Source: Micromonospora sp. C95 (GTDB taxonomy: Bacteria; Actinomycetota; Actinomycetes; Mycobacteriales; Micromonosporaceae). From it: a stretch of DNA of 64,000 nt. Below, in pieces: positions 48,002 to 56,592 of the stretch. The position numbers were made by a program, and so were the translations under genes. The number at the start of each line of letters is the position of its first letter. Within the stretch, counting starts at the first letter, position 1. The DNA lies in the NCBI RefSeq assembly GCF_018070465.1, contig NZ_JAGPXT010000001.1, positions 310,001 through 374,000 of the forward strand. Reading direction: 5' to 3'. The notes beneath the pieces were generated by a model. The model worked only from the letters and a program-made list of their open reading frames with translations, did no database searches and was not told where the DNA came from.

Positions 48002-49636
48002 GTGAGTTACCGGGACTGGACACGCGGGGAGGACGGTCCGCGCGAGCGGCGACCGACCGCTTCGTGGGCCGAGCCCGTCGAGGATTCACGGGCCGAGCGT
48101 TACGACTCGGCGGTCGAGCGTTACCGCACCCCGAGCCGTCGGCGAGCGATCGAGCGTGGCCAGGAGGAGCCGGCCGAGCCCTATCTGCCGCGCTGGGCCC
48201 TGGAGTCGGGCGTCAGCAGCGTCGACGGTGGTGGTCGGCACGCCGCGCCGGACGACGATGACGACGACCGGCCGCGCTACGGCGACGGCGGCCGGCGATC
48301 GTCAGCGATCTACCGGAGCGAGCGCAGCCGGCCCTCCCAGGAGGCTGACTGGCGTGATCCGCAACCCCGCGCCATCGCCTCGTCGCCAGCAGTGGCACCG
48401 CAGTCCGACCACACCCGCGAGTGGACCTTCGACCGTCCACAGGAGGAGGGATACGTCGGCAGCCGCCGGGCCGAGGAGGACGATCCGGTCTCGGGTGTGA
48501 CGCCGCAGAGCCGGCCCCGCCGCGCACAGTCCCGCCGACGTCAGGTGACCTGGTCCGGCCTGGCGGACGAGGGCGAGCAGACGTCCGACTCGGAGCCGGC
48601 CGCCGCCCCGACGCCGCGACGTCGGCGGCGGGCGGCGGAGCCGGCACCCGGTCCGGCCGTGGATCCCTGGGAGCGGGCCGCGGAACCCGAGCCGCACCGA
48701 CCCGCGGTGGATCCCTGGGACGCCTCCGGCCTGCACGCCTGGCAGCAGCCCGCCGGCTTTGACCGTCGTGCCGATGCCGCCCCGGCCGACCCCTGGGACG
48801 CCGACAGCACCAGCCAGTGGCTTCAGTCGTCGGCGTCGGAGCAGTGGCTGGAGCCGGACACCACGGGCCAGTGGGACCGAGAACCCGAGCCCGATCGACG
48901 GGAACGTCCGCGAGACCGGAACCGGTGGGAGGACTACTCCGGGCCGGACGGCTGGGATCGTACGGAGCGCCCCCGGTCGGATGGCGCACCTGGCGTGCAG
49001 CAGTGGTCGTGGAGCAGCCGGCCGGAGCCGGAGCCACCGCAGGAGGCCTTCTGGCCGGGCACCCGACTCGCCGGTGACGATCCGCGTTGGGTCGACGCGC
49101 CCGCATCGGCACCCCGGTCTCCGGTGGTGGGCTACACGGCTCCGCGTCCCCGCCCGGCGCCACGGCGGCGTACCGCTGCGGTGCCGCAGGCTCGGCCGGT
49201 CGGCATGGCGGCGGTACGGCGCCGCATCGAGTCGGTGGGCAACGCCAGTTGGAACCGCCGGCTGGAAGACGACCTGCTCGATCCCGACCCGGGTGGTCCC
49301 TGGCTGCCGCTGCTCTACACCGCAGCCTGTTACGTCCTGCCGGCGGTCGTGGTCTTCGTCTGGCTGCTGACCCTGGACGGGGCGCCACCCGTGGGCTGTG
49401 TGACCGACATCAGCGGCGGCGGGTGCGACTCACCCCGGGCGCGGGCGTTCGGGGCGATGGTAGGCGGGCTGCCGCGGTTCGGCCTGGCCCTGGCCAGCAG
49501 CCTGGCCATCGCGACGCTGCTGCGTCGGGTGGGTACGACCTGGCGTCCGACCACTGTGGCGCTCGCCGCCGCCGTGGTGGGTGGTGGTCTCTCGACGGTG
49601 ATGATCAGCGCGGTGACCGGCCAGCCCATCGGTTGA
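48002..49636 (+). CDS. Large hydrophilic protein with C-terminal membrane helices, unknown function
   Basis: Product of 544 aa from GTG 48002. Residues 1-~410 are highly charged, rich in Arg, Asp, Glu, Pro and Trp, with repeated VDPWE/VDPWD/ADPWD motifs, and look disordered. Residues ~430-544 hold three hydrophobic helices (LLYTAACYVLPAVVVFVWLL, FGLALASSLAIATLLRRV, TVALAAAVVGGGLSTVMIS) with a Cys pair in the loop GCVTDISGGGC. It occupies the dnaB-rplI interval, where actinobacteria often encode poorly conserved proteins. I recognise no family. Confidence 0.75.
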   Translation: MSYRDWTRGEDGPRERRPTASWAEPVEDSRAERYDSAVERYRTPSRRRAIERGQEEPAEPYLPRWALESGVSSVDGGGRHAAPDDDDDDRPRYGDGGRRSSAIYRSERSRPSQEADWRDPQPRAIASSPAVAPQSDHTREWTFDRPQEEGYVGSRRAEEDDPVSGVTPQSRPRRAQSRRRQVTWSGLADEGEQTSDSEPAAAPTPRRRRRAAEPAPGPAVDPWERAAEPEPHRPAVDPWDASGLHAWQQPAGFDRRADAAPADPWDADSTSQWLQSSASEQWLEPDTTGQWDREPEPDRRERPRDRNRWEDYSGPDGWDRTERPRSDGAPGVQQWSWSSRPEPEPPQEAFWPGTRLAGDDPRWVDAPASAPRSPVVGYTAPRPRPAPRRRTAAVPQARPVGMAAVRRRIESVGNASWNRRLEDDLLDPDPGGPWLPLLYTAACYVLPAVVVFVWLLTLDGAPPVGCVTDISGGGCDSPRARAFGAMVGGLPRFGLALASSLAIATLLRRVGTTWRPTTVALAAAVVGGGLSTVMISAVTGQPIG

Positions 49637-49654
49637 CCGGGTACTCCGCGGAAG

Positions 49655-49700
49655 ACGACGTAAAGGCCCGCACCGATGTACGGTGCGGGCCTTACGTCGT
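49655..49700. terminator. Bidirectional terminator between the 48002 gene and rplI
   Basis: 20-bp stem (49655-49675 with 49681-49700, one bulged A), 5-nt loop, between convergent genes. Confidence 0.85.
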
Positions 49701-49716
49701 TTCGCCGTACCGGTAT

Positions 49717-50163
49717 TCAGTCCTGCACGACGTTGAGGTTGAACGTGGCGGTCACCTCGGGGTGCAGCTTGATCCGCACAGGGTGCGACCCGATCGACTT
49801 GATGTGACCGGAAACCTCCAGCCGCCGCCGGTCCAGGGACGGGCCGCCGGACGCCTTGACGGCGTCGACGATCTCGGCCGGGGTGACCGAGCCGAAGAGC
49901 CGGCCACCTTCACCGGCACGGGCCTTCAGGTTCACCTTGAGGGCCTCGAGCTGGGCCTTCACCTCGTTGGCGTGGTCCAGGTCGCGGATCTCGCGGGCCG
50001 AACGGGCCCGCTTGATGAGGGTGACCTGCTTCTCCGCGCCCTTGGTCCAGGCGATCGCGAAGCCCTGCGGGAGCAGGTAGTTACGGCCGTAGCCGTTCTT
50101 GACCTCCACGATGTCGCCCGGGGCACCGAGCCCGGACACCTCCTGAGTCAGGATGATCTTCAT
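49717..50163 (-). CDS. rplI: 50S ribosomal protein bL9
   Basis: Product of 148 aa, standard length. MKIILTQEVSGLGAPGDIVE, VKNGYGRNYLLPQGFAIAWT and the C-terminal RLFGSVTPAEIVDAVKASGG are bL9. It binds 23S rRNA and affects frame maintenance. Last gene of the rpsF-ssb-rpsR-rplI operon, 13 nt after rpsR; GAGAGG precedes the ATG. Confidence 0.98.
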   Translation of the reverse strand: MKIILTQEVSGLGAPGDIVEVKNGYGRNYLLPQGFAIAWTKGAEKQVTLIKRARSAREIRDLDHANEVKAQLEALKVNLKARAGEGGRLFGSVTPAEIVDAVKASGGPSLDRRRLEVSGHIKSIGSHPVRIKLHPEVTATFNLNVVQD

Positions 50164-50176
50164 GTCGGTGCCTCTC

Positions 50177-50416
50177 TCAGCGGGCCGTCGCGGTGTACGG
50201 CAGGAGCGCCATCTCACGGGCGTTCTTGACCGCACGGGCGATCTGCCGCTGCTGCTGCGAGGTGACGCCGGTCACCCGCCGAGCGCGGATCTTGCCGCGG
50301 TCGGAGATGAACTTGCGCAGCAGCGCGGTGTCCTTGTAGTCGATGTACGTGATCCCGTCCTTGTCGAGCGGGTTCACCTTCTTCTTCGGCTTGCGCAGTG
50401 CCGCAGCCTTCGCCAT
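50177..50416 (-). CDS. rpsR: 30S ribosomal protein bS18
   Basis: Product of 79 aa: [60 protein letters not shown]. bS18 pairs with bS6 on the 30S platform. The N-terminus has no CxxC zinc ribbon, so this is the zinc-independent (C-minus) form. AGGAGC precedes the ATG. Confidence 0.98.
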   Translation of the reverse strand: MAKAAALRKPKKKVNPLDKDGITYIDYKDTALLRKFISDRGKIRARRVTGVTSQQQRQIARAVKNAREMALLPYTATAR

Positions 50417-50457
50417 TGCTCTTGCTCCTGGTTTACGATCACGGGCGCTCGGCGCCA

Positions 50458-50967
50458 TTAGAACGGAGGCTCCTCGTCGAAGTTGCCGCCACCCGAACGT
50501 GCGGGGGCCGGTGCGGCCGAAGCCCAGGGGTCGTCGAAGTTGCCTCCGCCGCCCTGGCCACCACCGCCACCACTACCGAAGCCGCCGCCACCGCCGCCGG
50601 ACCGGGACATCTTCTGCACCTTCGCCGTGGCGTAGCGCAGTGACGGGCCGATCTCGTCGACCTCCAGCTCGATGACGGTGCGCTTCTCGCCCTCGCGGGT
50701 CTCGTAGGACCGCTGACGCAGCCGACCCGAGACGATGACGCGGGCGCCGCGCTGTAGCGACTCCGCCACGTGCTCCGCGGCCTGCCGCCAGACGGTGCAC
50801 GAAAGGAACAGCGGCTCGCCGTCCTTCCACTCACCGGACGCCTTGTCCATGAACCGGGGCGTCGAGGCGACCCGGAACTTGGCGACCGCGGCACCGGAGG
50901 GGGTGAACCGCAACTCGGGGTCATCGGTCAGGTTGCCGATGACCGTGATGGTGGTGTCTCCTGCCAT
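50458..50967 (-). CDS. ssb: Single-stranded DNA-binding protein
   Basis: Product of 169 aa; GAGGAG precedes the ATG at 50967. The OB fold ([60 protein letters not shown]) spans ~1-115, followed by a Gly-rich linker and the acidic tip NFDEEPPF that recruits repair and replication partners. Located between rpsF and rpsR as in most actinobacteria. Confidence 0.97.
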   Translation of the reverse strand: MAGDTTITVIGNLTDDPELRFTPSGAAVAKFRVASTPRFMDKASGEWKDGEPLFLSCTVWRQAAEHVAESLQRGARVIVSGRLRQRSYETREGEKRTVIELEVDEIGPSLRYATAKVQKMSRSGGGGGGFGSGGGGGQGGGGNFDDPWASAAPAPARSGGGNFDEEPPF

Positions 50968-51065
50968 GACCAACTCCTCGCGCGCTCATCCGTTCGCCGT
51001 ACAGGTTCTCAGAACCCTCCGACAGCGACGGTGAGGCTGATCCGGGTGAGGCTGGGGTGGGTTTG

Positions 51066-51356
51066 CTAGCGCATCTCCGGCCGGAGGACCTTCGTGCGCA
51101 GCACGGACTCGTTGAGCCGCAGCTGGCGGTCCAGCTCGGCCACCGCCTCCGGCGTCGCCTGGAGGTCGATGACGGCGTAGATGCCCTCGGCCTTCTTGTT
51201 GATCTCGTAGGCGAGGCGCCGGCGGCCCCACACGTCGGTCTTCTCCACCGAGCCACCCGCGGTCCTGATCACGTTCAGGTACGTGTCGAGCGACGGGGCG
51301 ACGGTGCGCTCCTCGAGGCTGGGGTCGAGGATCACCATGATCTCGTAATGACGCAA
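51066..51356 (-). CDS. rpsF: 30S ribosomal protein bS6
   Basis: Product of 96 aa. [60 protein letters not shown] are bS6. The start is a TTG at 51356, supported by a strong GGAGGTGAG 7 nt upstream. That Shine-Dalgarno sequence lies inside a foldable leader (51367-51409), which suggests S6:S18 autoregulation of the operon. Confidence 0.97.
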   Translation of the reverse strand: MRHYEIMVILDPSLEERTVAPSLDTYLNVIRTAGGSVEKTDVWGRRRLAYEINKKAEGIYAVIDLQATPEAVAELDRQLRLNESVLRTKVLRPEMR

Positions 51357-51366
51357 GACGTGCTCA

Positions 51367-51409
51367 CCTCCTGTGGGCTATGCGGCCACGGTCCTTCCGT
51401 GGCAGGAGG
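51367..51409 (-). promoter_or_regulatory. rpsF leader: candidate S6:S18-binding structure that sequesters the ribosome site
   Basis: On the mRNA a 6-bp helix CCUCCU/AGGAGG pairs the Shine-Dalgarno sequence, stacked on a 7-bp hairpin GCCACGG-AAGGA-CCGUGGC with a 12-nt bulge (CGCAUAGCCCAC) on the 3' side. rpsF leaders in many phyla carry an S6:S18-binding hairpin with a CCG-containing bulge; this fits the general layout. Confidence 0.6.
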
Positions 51410-51521
51410 TCGTGCGTCGTGGCCCGTTCCGGCACCGGGGGAACCCGACCGGGGACGGACAACCGGACCAGGATACCCGGCCCGGACGATCACCATCACC
51501 GAGGTGAGGGGGCGCGGCGAA

Positions 51522-51563
51522 CCGGGGGCCCGCGCCGACGTCACTGTCGGCGCGGGCCCCCGG
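51522..51563. terminator. 18-bp GC hairpin upstream of rpsF
   Basis: Perfect 18-bp stem (51522-51539 with 51546-51563), loop GTCACT. It lies ~165 nt before rpsF and ~300 nt before the divergent gene, so it is not a gene-end terminator; an attenuator or sRNA end is possible. Confidence 0.5.
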
Positions 51564-51854
51564 CCACGGGGCCGCGGGGCGCCTGGTCCGCATTCCTTGG
51601 GTGGGACCTGGGGAGGAACGACCACACCGATGAGGTTGGACCGGAGACGCCCCGCGGAGCTTTATCACGTTGTTACCTGACGTTATCGCGGAAGCCGGTG
51701 CTTCATGGGGCAAATCCCGGAATTACCGACAATTTCCCTGCCAAACTCCGGCCGGGTCGTCATGACCGGACGGTCCATTGGCATCAACGACTACCGTCGG
51801 TGCCGGTGACGCGGCCGGACAGCGGGCGTCGCCCCGGTCGTCCGCGGCGGGACG

Positions 51855-51860
51855 TAGGCT
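51855..51860 (+). promoter_or_regulatory. Leaderless-type -10 box (TAGGCT) of the endonuclease IV gene
   Basis: TAGGCT ends 7 nt before the ATG at 51868. Confidence 0.5.
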
Positions 51861-51867
51861 CGCCTGC

Positions 51868-52659
51868 ATGCGTATCGGAGCCCACGTCGATCCGACCGAC
51901 CCGCTGGCGGAGGCCACCGCCCGCGCGGCAGACGCCGTGCAGTTCTTCCTCTCCGACCCCCAAGGCTGGAAGGCGCCACAGCCCCGTGCCGACGCGGCGG
52001 CGCTGAGCGGTGCCGACGTCGACGTGTACGTGCACGCGCCGTACGTCATAAATGTCGCCACCGGCAACAACCGCATCCGGATCCCCAGCCGCAAGCTGCT
52101 GCTCGCGCATGCGAAGGCGGCCTCGGCCGTCGGCGCCAAGGGCCTGGTCGTGCACGGCGGGCACGTCAACGCCGGAGACGACCCGGCGACCGGGTTCGAC
52201 AACTGGCGAAAGGCGCTGTCGTACGCGGCCGAGTCGGGCGGCTTCGGGCTGCCGGTGCTGATCGAGAACACCGCCGGTGGTGAGAACGCCTGCGCTCGGC
52301 GACTGGATGCGCTCGCCCGGCTATGGGACGCCATCGGCGACCAGGAGATCGGCTTCTGCCTGGACACGTGCCACGCCCATGCCGGCGGGGAGGAACTGCT
52401 CGGTCTGGTCGATCGGGTGAAGGCGATCACCGGTCGGATCGACCTGGTGCACGCCAACAACTCGAAGGACGGGTTCGGGTCGGGGCGGGATCGCCACGAC
52501 AACCTGTCCGGCGGGACCATCGACCCGGAGCTCCTGGTCGCGGTGATCCGCGCGGCGGGTGCACCGGTCATCGTCGAGACACCCGGCGGGGTCGAGGGGC
52601 AGGGCAGTGACATCGCCTTCCTGCGCGAGCAACTCGACGGGAAGACCGGAGCACGATGA
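51868..52659 (+). CDS. nfo: Deoxyribonuclease IV (AP endonuclease)
   Basis: Product of 263 aa. It cuts DNA at abasic sites in base excision repair. TIM-barrel zinc-site motifs are seen: [76 protein letters not shown] and [20 protein letters not shown]. The protein ends soon after [11 protein letters not shown]. Overlap of four bases (ATGA) couples it to the next membrane-protein gene. Confidence 0.94.
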   Translation: MRIGAHVDPTDPLAEATARAADAVQFFLSDPQGWKAPQPRADAAALSGADVDVYVHAPYVINVATGNNRIRIPSRKLLLAHAKAASAVGAKGLVVHGGHVNAGDDPATGFDNWRKALSYAAESGGFGLPVLIENTAGGENACARRLDALARLWDAIGDQEIGFCLDTCHAHAGGEELLGLVDRVKAITGRIDLVHANNSKDGFGSGRDRHDNLSGGTIDPELLVAVIRAAGAPVIVETPGGVEGQGSDIAFLREQLDGKTGAR

Positions 52660-54827
52660 CCACGGACCAGTCCGCCGCCGGTGGCCCCGGGCCGACCTCG
52701 CGAGACGCTCGGGCCACCGGTGAGCCGGCGCCTGGCGGCACCGACCCGCAGAGTCGGCGCGACCCGGGCAACGGTGTCCCGGCAAACGCCTTCGACGACG
52801 CAGGCACCTCAGCGGGGACCGCCTCAGCCCGCAAGGACGCCGACGAGGAGAAAAACGCCGACGCGGACAAGGACGCCGACGCGGAGAAAAACGCCGACGC
52901 GGACAAGGACGCCGGGGCCGCCGTGAAGCAGGACGAGGCTTCGGAGGACGCGACTTCGGAGAGGGACAAGGGCGGGAAGAAGGCGGGCGGCGACGGGGCC
53001 GGCGCGGACGGCGGCGGCAAGCCCGACGGCGCCCCGGCGGAGGGCGAGAGCAAGCCGGACCCCTGGGCCGCCTTCGGGCCCGCCCCCGAGCCGGTACCCA
53101 CCTGGCACGGGCGGCTGGGCCGATGGGTCGGCCGGCTGCTGATCCACGAGTGGACGCTGGCCGCCGTCGCGTCACTGGCACTGGCCGTGCTGATGACCTG
53201 GCCGACCCTGCGCTACCCGGCGCACACGCTGCCGCAGGACTACTGGGACCCGAGCCTCCAGGCCTGGCAGATGGCGTGGTCCGGGCACATCCTGCTGACC
53301 GAACCGGCCCAGCTCTGGCACGCCAATGCGTTCTTCCCCGAACGGTGGAGCTTCGCCTTCTCGGACACCCTGCTCGGATACGCGCCGGCCGGCATGATTG
53401 GCAGTGGTCCCGAGGCCGCCCTCGTTCGCTACAACATCATGTTCGTGCTGGCGCACGCCCTCGCCACCTTCGGCGCGTACGTGCTGGCCCGGCAGCTCGG
53501 CGCGAGCCGGACGGGTCCCGCGGTGGTCGGTGCCGCCTACACGTACGCGCCGTGGCTGCTGGCCCAGGCCGGTCACCTGCACGTGGTCTCCAACGGCGGT
53601 ATTCCACTGGCGCTGGCCATGCTGGCCCGGGGGCACGGCTGGTCGCTGCGGCACGGCTATCGACCGGAGCGCCGGCACGAGGGCTGGGTGTACGCCGGCT
53701 GGCTGGTGGCCGCCTGGCAGCTCAGTCTCGGATTCGGGATCGGCCTACCGTTCGCGTACGTGCTCGCCGGCACCGTGCTGGTGGCCGCCGCCATCTGGTA
53801 CGCGAAACGGATCTTCTGGCGGCTCAAGCGTCCCTTCGGTCAGCGGTTGTTCGTCGCCGACCTGATCGGCGGGCTGATCTTCGCCGGGGTGGGTGTCCTG
53901 ATGGCCATCCCGTACTTCACCGTCACGCAACTGCACCCGAATGCGGAGCGGACGATCGACGACATCGCCGTCTACTCGCCGCCCGGGACCGGTTTCGTCA
54001 CCGCCCCGGCCGAGTCTCTCCTCTGGGGTGGGCTGCACGAAGGCGCACGCTCGCTGTTGCCATGGCATCCGGAGATGACGTTGCTGCCCGGTTTCGTGCT
54101 GTACGCGCTGGCCCTCGGCGGGCTGTTCTTCTCCGTCTGGAAGGTCCGCCAGCGGCTCCTGCTGTTCGCCGGGGTGCTGGTCGCGATGGCCCTGTCGATG
54201 GGCACCGAGCTGTTCGGCGGTCGCTTCACCTACGTACCGCTCTTCGACCACCTGCCCGGCTGGAGCGGCATCCGGACCCCGGGCCGGTTGATGCTGTGGG
54301 CCACGTTGCTGCTCGGGCTGCTCGCGGCGGGGGCGGTAAGCGCGTTCGCCGAGCGGGTCCGGGAGATCTCCGCCGAGCGGATCCCCTCCTGGCCGAGCCC
54401 CTGGCTGCGCCTGGCGACCCTGGTACCGCTGCTGCTGGTCATCGCCGAGGGCACCAACACCACACCTCATCCGGTGGTGCCGGCGCAACCGGCGGCGATG
54501 CGCTCGGTCGACGGCCCGCTGCTCGTGCTGCCCAGCGGGCAGAACCACGACCAGCCGGTGATGCTCTGGTCGACCACCCGGTTCCAGGACATCGTCAACG
54601 GTGGCAGCGGTTTCACTCCACGTCAGCTCGACGACGTACGCCGGGTCGCCATGACCTTCCCTGACCAGACGAGCGTCGACTACCTGCGCACGCTTGGCGT
54701 GCACAACGTCCTGGTGCTGCGCGACAAGATCGCTGGCACCCCGTGGGAGGTGAGCGTCGACGCACCCGTCGACGGGCTGGGCATCACCCGTGAGGAGATC
54801 GACGACGTCGTCGTCTTCCGCCTCTGA
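52656..54827 (+). CDS. Large polytopic membrane protein with disordered acidic N-terminus
   Basis: Product of 723 aa. Residues 1-~145 are charged low-complexity sequence with a perfect 12-codon repeat ([12 protein letters not shown]). From ~165 on, about ten transmembrane helices follow, starting [20 protein letters not shown] and the loop [20 protein letters not shown] with an acidic residue typical of GT-C enzymes. A soluble C-terminal domain (~620-723) contains [20 protein letters not shown] and [17 protein letters not shown]. This layout is common in actinobacterial envelope glycosyltransferase-like proteins; activity not established. Confidence 0.78.
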   Translation: MTTDQSAAGGPGPTSRDARATGEPAPGGTDPQSRRDPGNGVPANAFDDAGTSAGTASARKDADEEKNADADKDADAEKNADADKDAGAAVKQDEASEDATSERDKGGKKAGGDGAGADGGGKPDGAPAEGESKPDPWAAFGPAPEPVPTWHGRLGRWVGRLLIHEWTLAAVASLALAVLMTWPTLRYPAHTLPQDYWDPSLQAWQMAWSGHILLTEPAQLWHANAFFPERWSFAFSDTLLGYAPAGMIGSGPEAALVRYNIMFVLAHALATFGAYVLARQLGASRTGPAVVGAAYTYAPWLLAQAGHLHVVSNGGIPLALAMLARGHGWSLRHGYRPERRHEGWVYAGWLVAAWQLSLGFGIGLPFAYVLAGTVLVAAAIWYAKRIFWRLKRPFGQRLFVADLIGGLIFAGVGVLMAIPYFTVTQLHPNAERTIDDIAVYSPPGTGFVTAPAESLLWGGLHEGARSLLPWHPEMTLLPGFVLYALALGGLFFSVWKVRQRLLLFAGVLVAMALSMGTELFGGRFTYVPLFDHLPGWSGIRTPGRLMLWATLLLGLLAAGAVSAFAERVREISAERIPSWPSPWLRLATLVPLLLVIAEGTNTTPHPVVPAQPAAMRSVDGPLLVLPSGQNHDQPVMLWSTTRFQDIVNGGSGFTPRQLDDVRRVAMTFPDQTSVDYLRTLGVHNVLVLRDKIAGTPWEVSVDAPVDGLGITREEIDDVVVFRL
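52848..52913 (+). repeat. 36-bp tandem repeat inside the 52656 gene
   Basis: A perfect 36-bp unit encoding [12 protein letters not shown] occurs 1.8 times. In-frame length change would alter only the disordered N-terminus. Confidence 0.8.
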
Positions 54828-54842
54828 GCGTGCCGGTCATCG

Positions 54843-56375
54843 TCACGTTGTCGTGGCGACGGGCGTCGGGGTCTGCTCGACGGTTGACCGGCGGCTTCGC
54901 CATCGGTCCAGCCAGGAGGCGTCGGGTGCGCCGTCGAGCAGGCCGCCGTCCGGGTCGTCGGCATAGGTGCGGCGTACCGCGTCCTGCTCCGGGTTGAGGA
55001 TCTCGCGGACGACCAGGACGACCAGGGCGACCACGGCGGCCAGGCGCAGGCTCGCGGCGAACACGAAGACGCCCTCCGGGAAGACCGGCGTGCCGGTCGA
55101 CGCGCCGAGCAGTTGGCCGTAGAAGGCGATGAAGTAGCAGACCTCGGCGGCCTGCCAGACGAGGAAAGCCCCCCACCTGGGCCGGGCGAGCACCACCAGC
55201 GGCAGCAGCCAGAGCACGAACTGCTGCGACCAGACCTTGCTGAAGATCAGGAAGGCGGCGACCACCAGGAAGGCGAGCTGGGCGAGTCGGGGACGTCGCG
55301 GTGCCAGCAACGCCAGCGCGCCGACGCCGAGGCAGGCCAGCCCGAACAGGGCGTACGACAGGTAGTTGAGCGTCGGAATGTTGGCGTCCAGCCACTGGAA
55401 GGGCCCGATGCTGGCCGGGTCGCCGAACTTCCCGTCCAGGTAGCGACCGATGTACCAGAAGGTGCCCCAGTCGATGGGGCGGGTGGTGTTCAGCTCGAAG
55501 AAGCGGTCCCAGTTGTCCCGGTACGGAATCGCCGCCGGCAGGTTCACCAGCACCACCGTCACCGCCGCCGTACCGATGGACAGCAGCGCGGCCCGGATCC
55601 GGTTGGCACGTAACGCGAGCACCAGGATGGGCCCGAGGATGAACAACGGCCACATCTTCGCCGCACCACCGAGCCCGAGCAACACTCCGGAGAGCACCAC
55701 CAGACGGGTACCCTTCGGGCCCGGCCCGGAGCGGGCCCAGGCCAGCAGGCCCAACGCGGCAAGCCCGATGGCCAGGAGATCCCAGTTGACGGTGGCGGTG
55801 AGCAGCAGCGCCGGGGCGAGCGCGAAGAGCGCGGCGTCCCACGGTCGCCGACGGCGCAGCGCCAGGATCACCGCCACGGTGACCACCGCCAGCGCACCGA
55901 GCACGAGTGCGTTGAGGTTGTAGAACCACTGGCCCTGGTTCATGTCGGGGTTGCCGTCGCCGGCCGAGTGGACCGGCAACCCGAGCGCCCCCATGAAGTA
56001 CCCGGTCAGCACCGGATACTCCACCGGGTGATCCCGGTAGGGCACCGCCCCCTCGTTGAGCCGCTCTGCGTAGTAGAGCGCCAGCACGTCGGTGTAGCAG
56101 AAGCGCGTGTACTGCTCGTTGTTCACCCACGCGCCGTCCTGGCAGGGTGACTTCTGCACCCAGTGCAGGGCCAGCGTGAGGCAGGTCAGCGCCAGGACGA
56201 TCCGTACCGCCGTCCAGAACCGGTTCTCCGCCCCGACGGGTCGGTCGCGGGCGACCGCGTGGTCACCGAGCGGACCGCCGATCAGACCGGAAAGCCCCCG
56301 GACGAAGCCGTCGGAGCGGGACGGGTGATCGGAGGCACCCGATCCATCGATGCCTGGCGTCGACTTCGTGCTCAT
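54843..56375 (-). CDS. GT87-type membrane glycosyltransferase-like protein
   Basis: Product of 510 aa from ATG 56375. After a ~60-residue hydrophilic N-terminus and the first helix (AVRIVLALTCLTLALHWVQK) comes CYTDVLALYYAERLNEGAVP then YRDHPVEYPVLTGYFMGALG, a GT-C-type loop, followed by about nine helices (LALAPALLLTATVNWDLLAI-like segment, GAAKMWPLFILGPILVLALR). M. tuberculosis has a membrane protein of this family (Rv0051) directly beside ponA1, matching the position here. Probably builds an envelope glycan; acceptor unknown. Confidence 0.83.
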   Translation of the reverse strand: MSTKSTPGIDGSGASDHPSRSDGFVRGLSGLIGGPLGDHAVARDRPVGAENRFWTAVRIVLALTCLTLALHWVQKSPCQDGAWVNNEQYTRFCYTDVLALYYAERLNEGAVPYRDHPVEYPVLTGYFMGALGLPVHSAGDGNPDMNQGQWFYNLNALVLGALAVVTVAVILALRRRRPWDAALFALAPALLLTATVNWDLLAIGLAALGLLAWARSGPGPKGTRLVVLSGVLLGLGGAAKMWPLFILGPILVLALRANRIRAALLSIGTAAVTVVLVNLPAAIPYRDNWDRFFELNTTRPIDWGTFWYIGRYLDGKFGDPASIGPFQWLDANIPTLNYLSYALFGLACLGVGALALLAPRRPRLAQLAFLVVAAFLIFSKVWSQQFVLWLLPLVVLARPRWGAFLVWQAAEVCYFIAFYGQLLGASTGTPVFPEGVFVFAASLRLAAVVALVVLVVREILNPEQDAVRRTYADDPDGGLLDGAPDASWLDRWRSRRSTVEQTPTPVATTT

Positions 56376-56544
56376 GACCGTGCATCCTGCCGTATCCGGT
56401 GACCGCGTTGAAGCCGAAACCGCAGCGAATCCCCGAGGCACTGCCGCCGGTGGTACGGAAGCTCAGAGTACGAGGAACAGGACCGCCGGGGCGATGAGCA
56501 GGGCGGCAAGTGCGACGCGGACCGCTCGGGAACAACCCGCGCCG

Positions 56545-56579
56545 CGCGGGCGGCCGGAACATTTGTCCAGCCGCCCGCG
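56545..56579. terminator. Terminator after the penicillin-binding protein gene
   Basis: 10-bp stem (56545-56554 with 56570-56579) plus further partial pairing, 14 nt beyond the stop codon on the minus strand. Confidence 0.6.
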
Positions 56580-56592
56580 GCGTCAGCGGGAG

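Larger units (their letters stand above)
51357..51867. other. Intergenic region of 511 bp between rpsF and the endonuclease IV gene
   Basis: Contains the rpsF leader structure (51367-51409), an 18-bp GC hairpin (51522-51563) with no gene end beside it, and probable rpsF promoter DNA near 51640-51730, where AT content rises. No protein-coding frame convinces. Confidence 0.6.
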
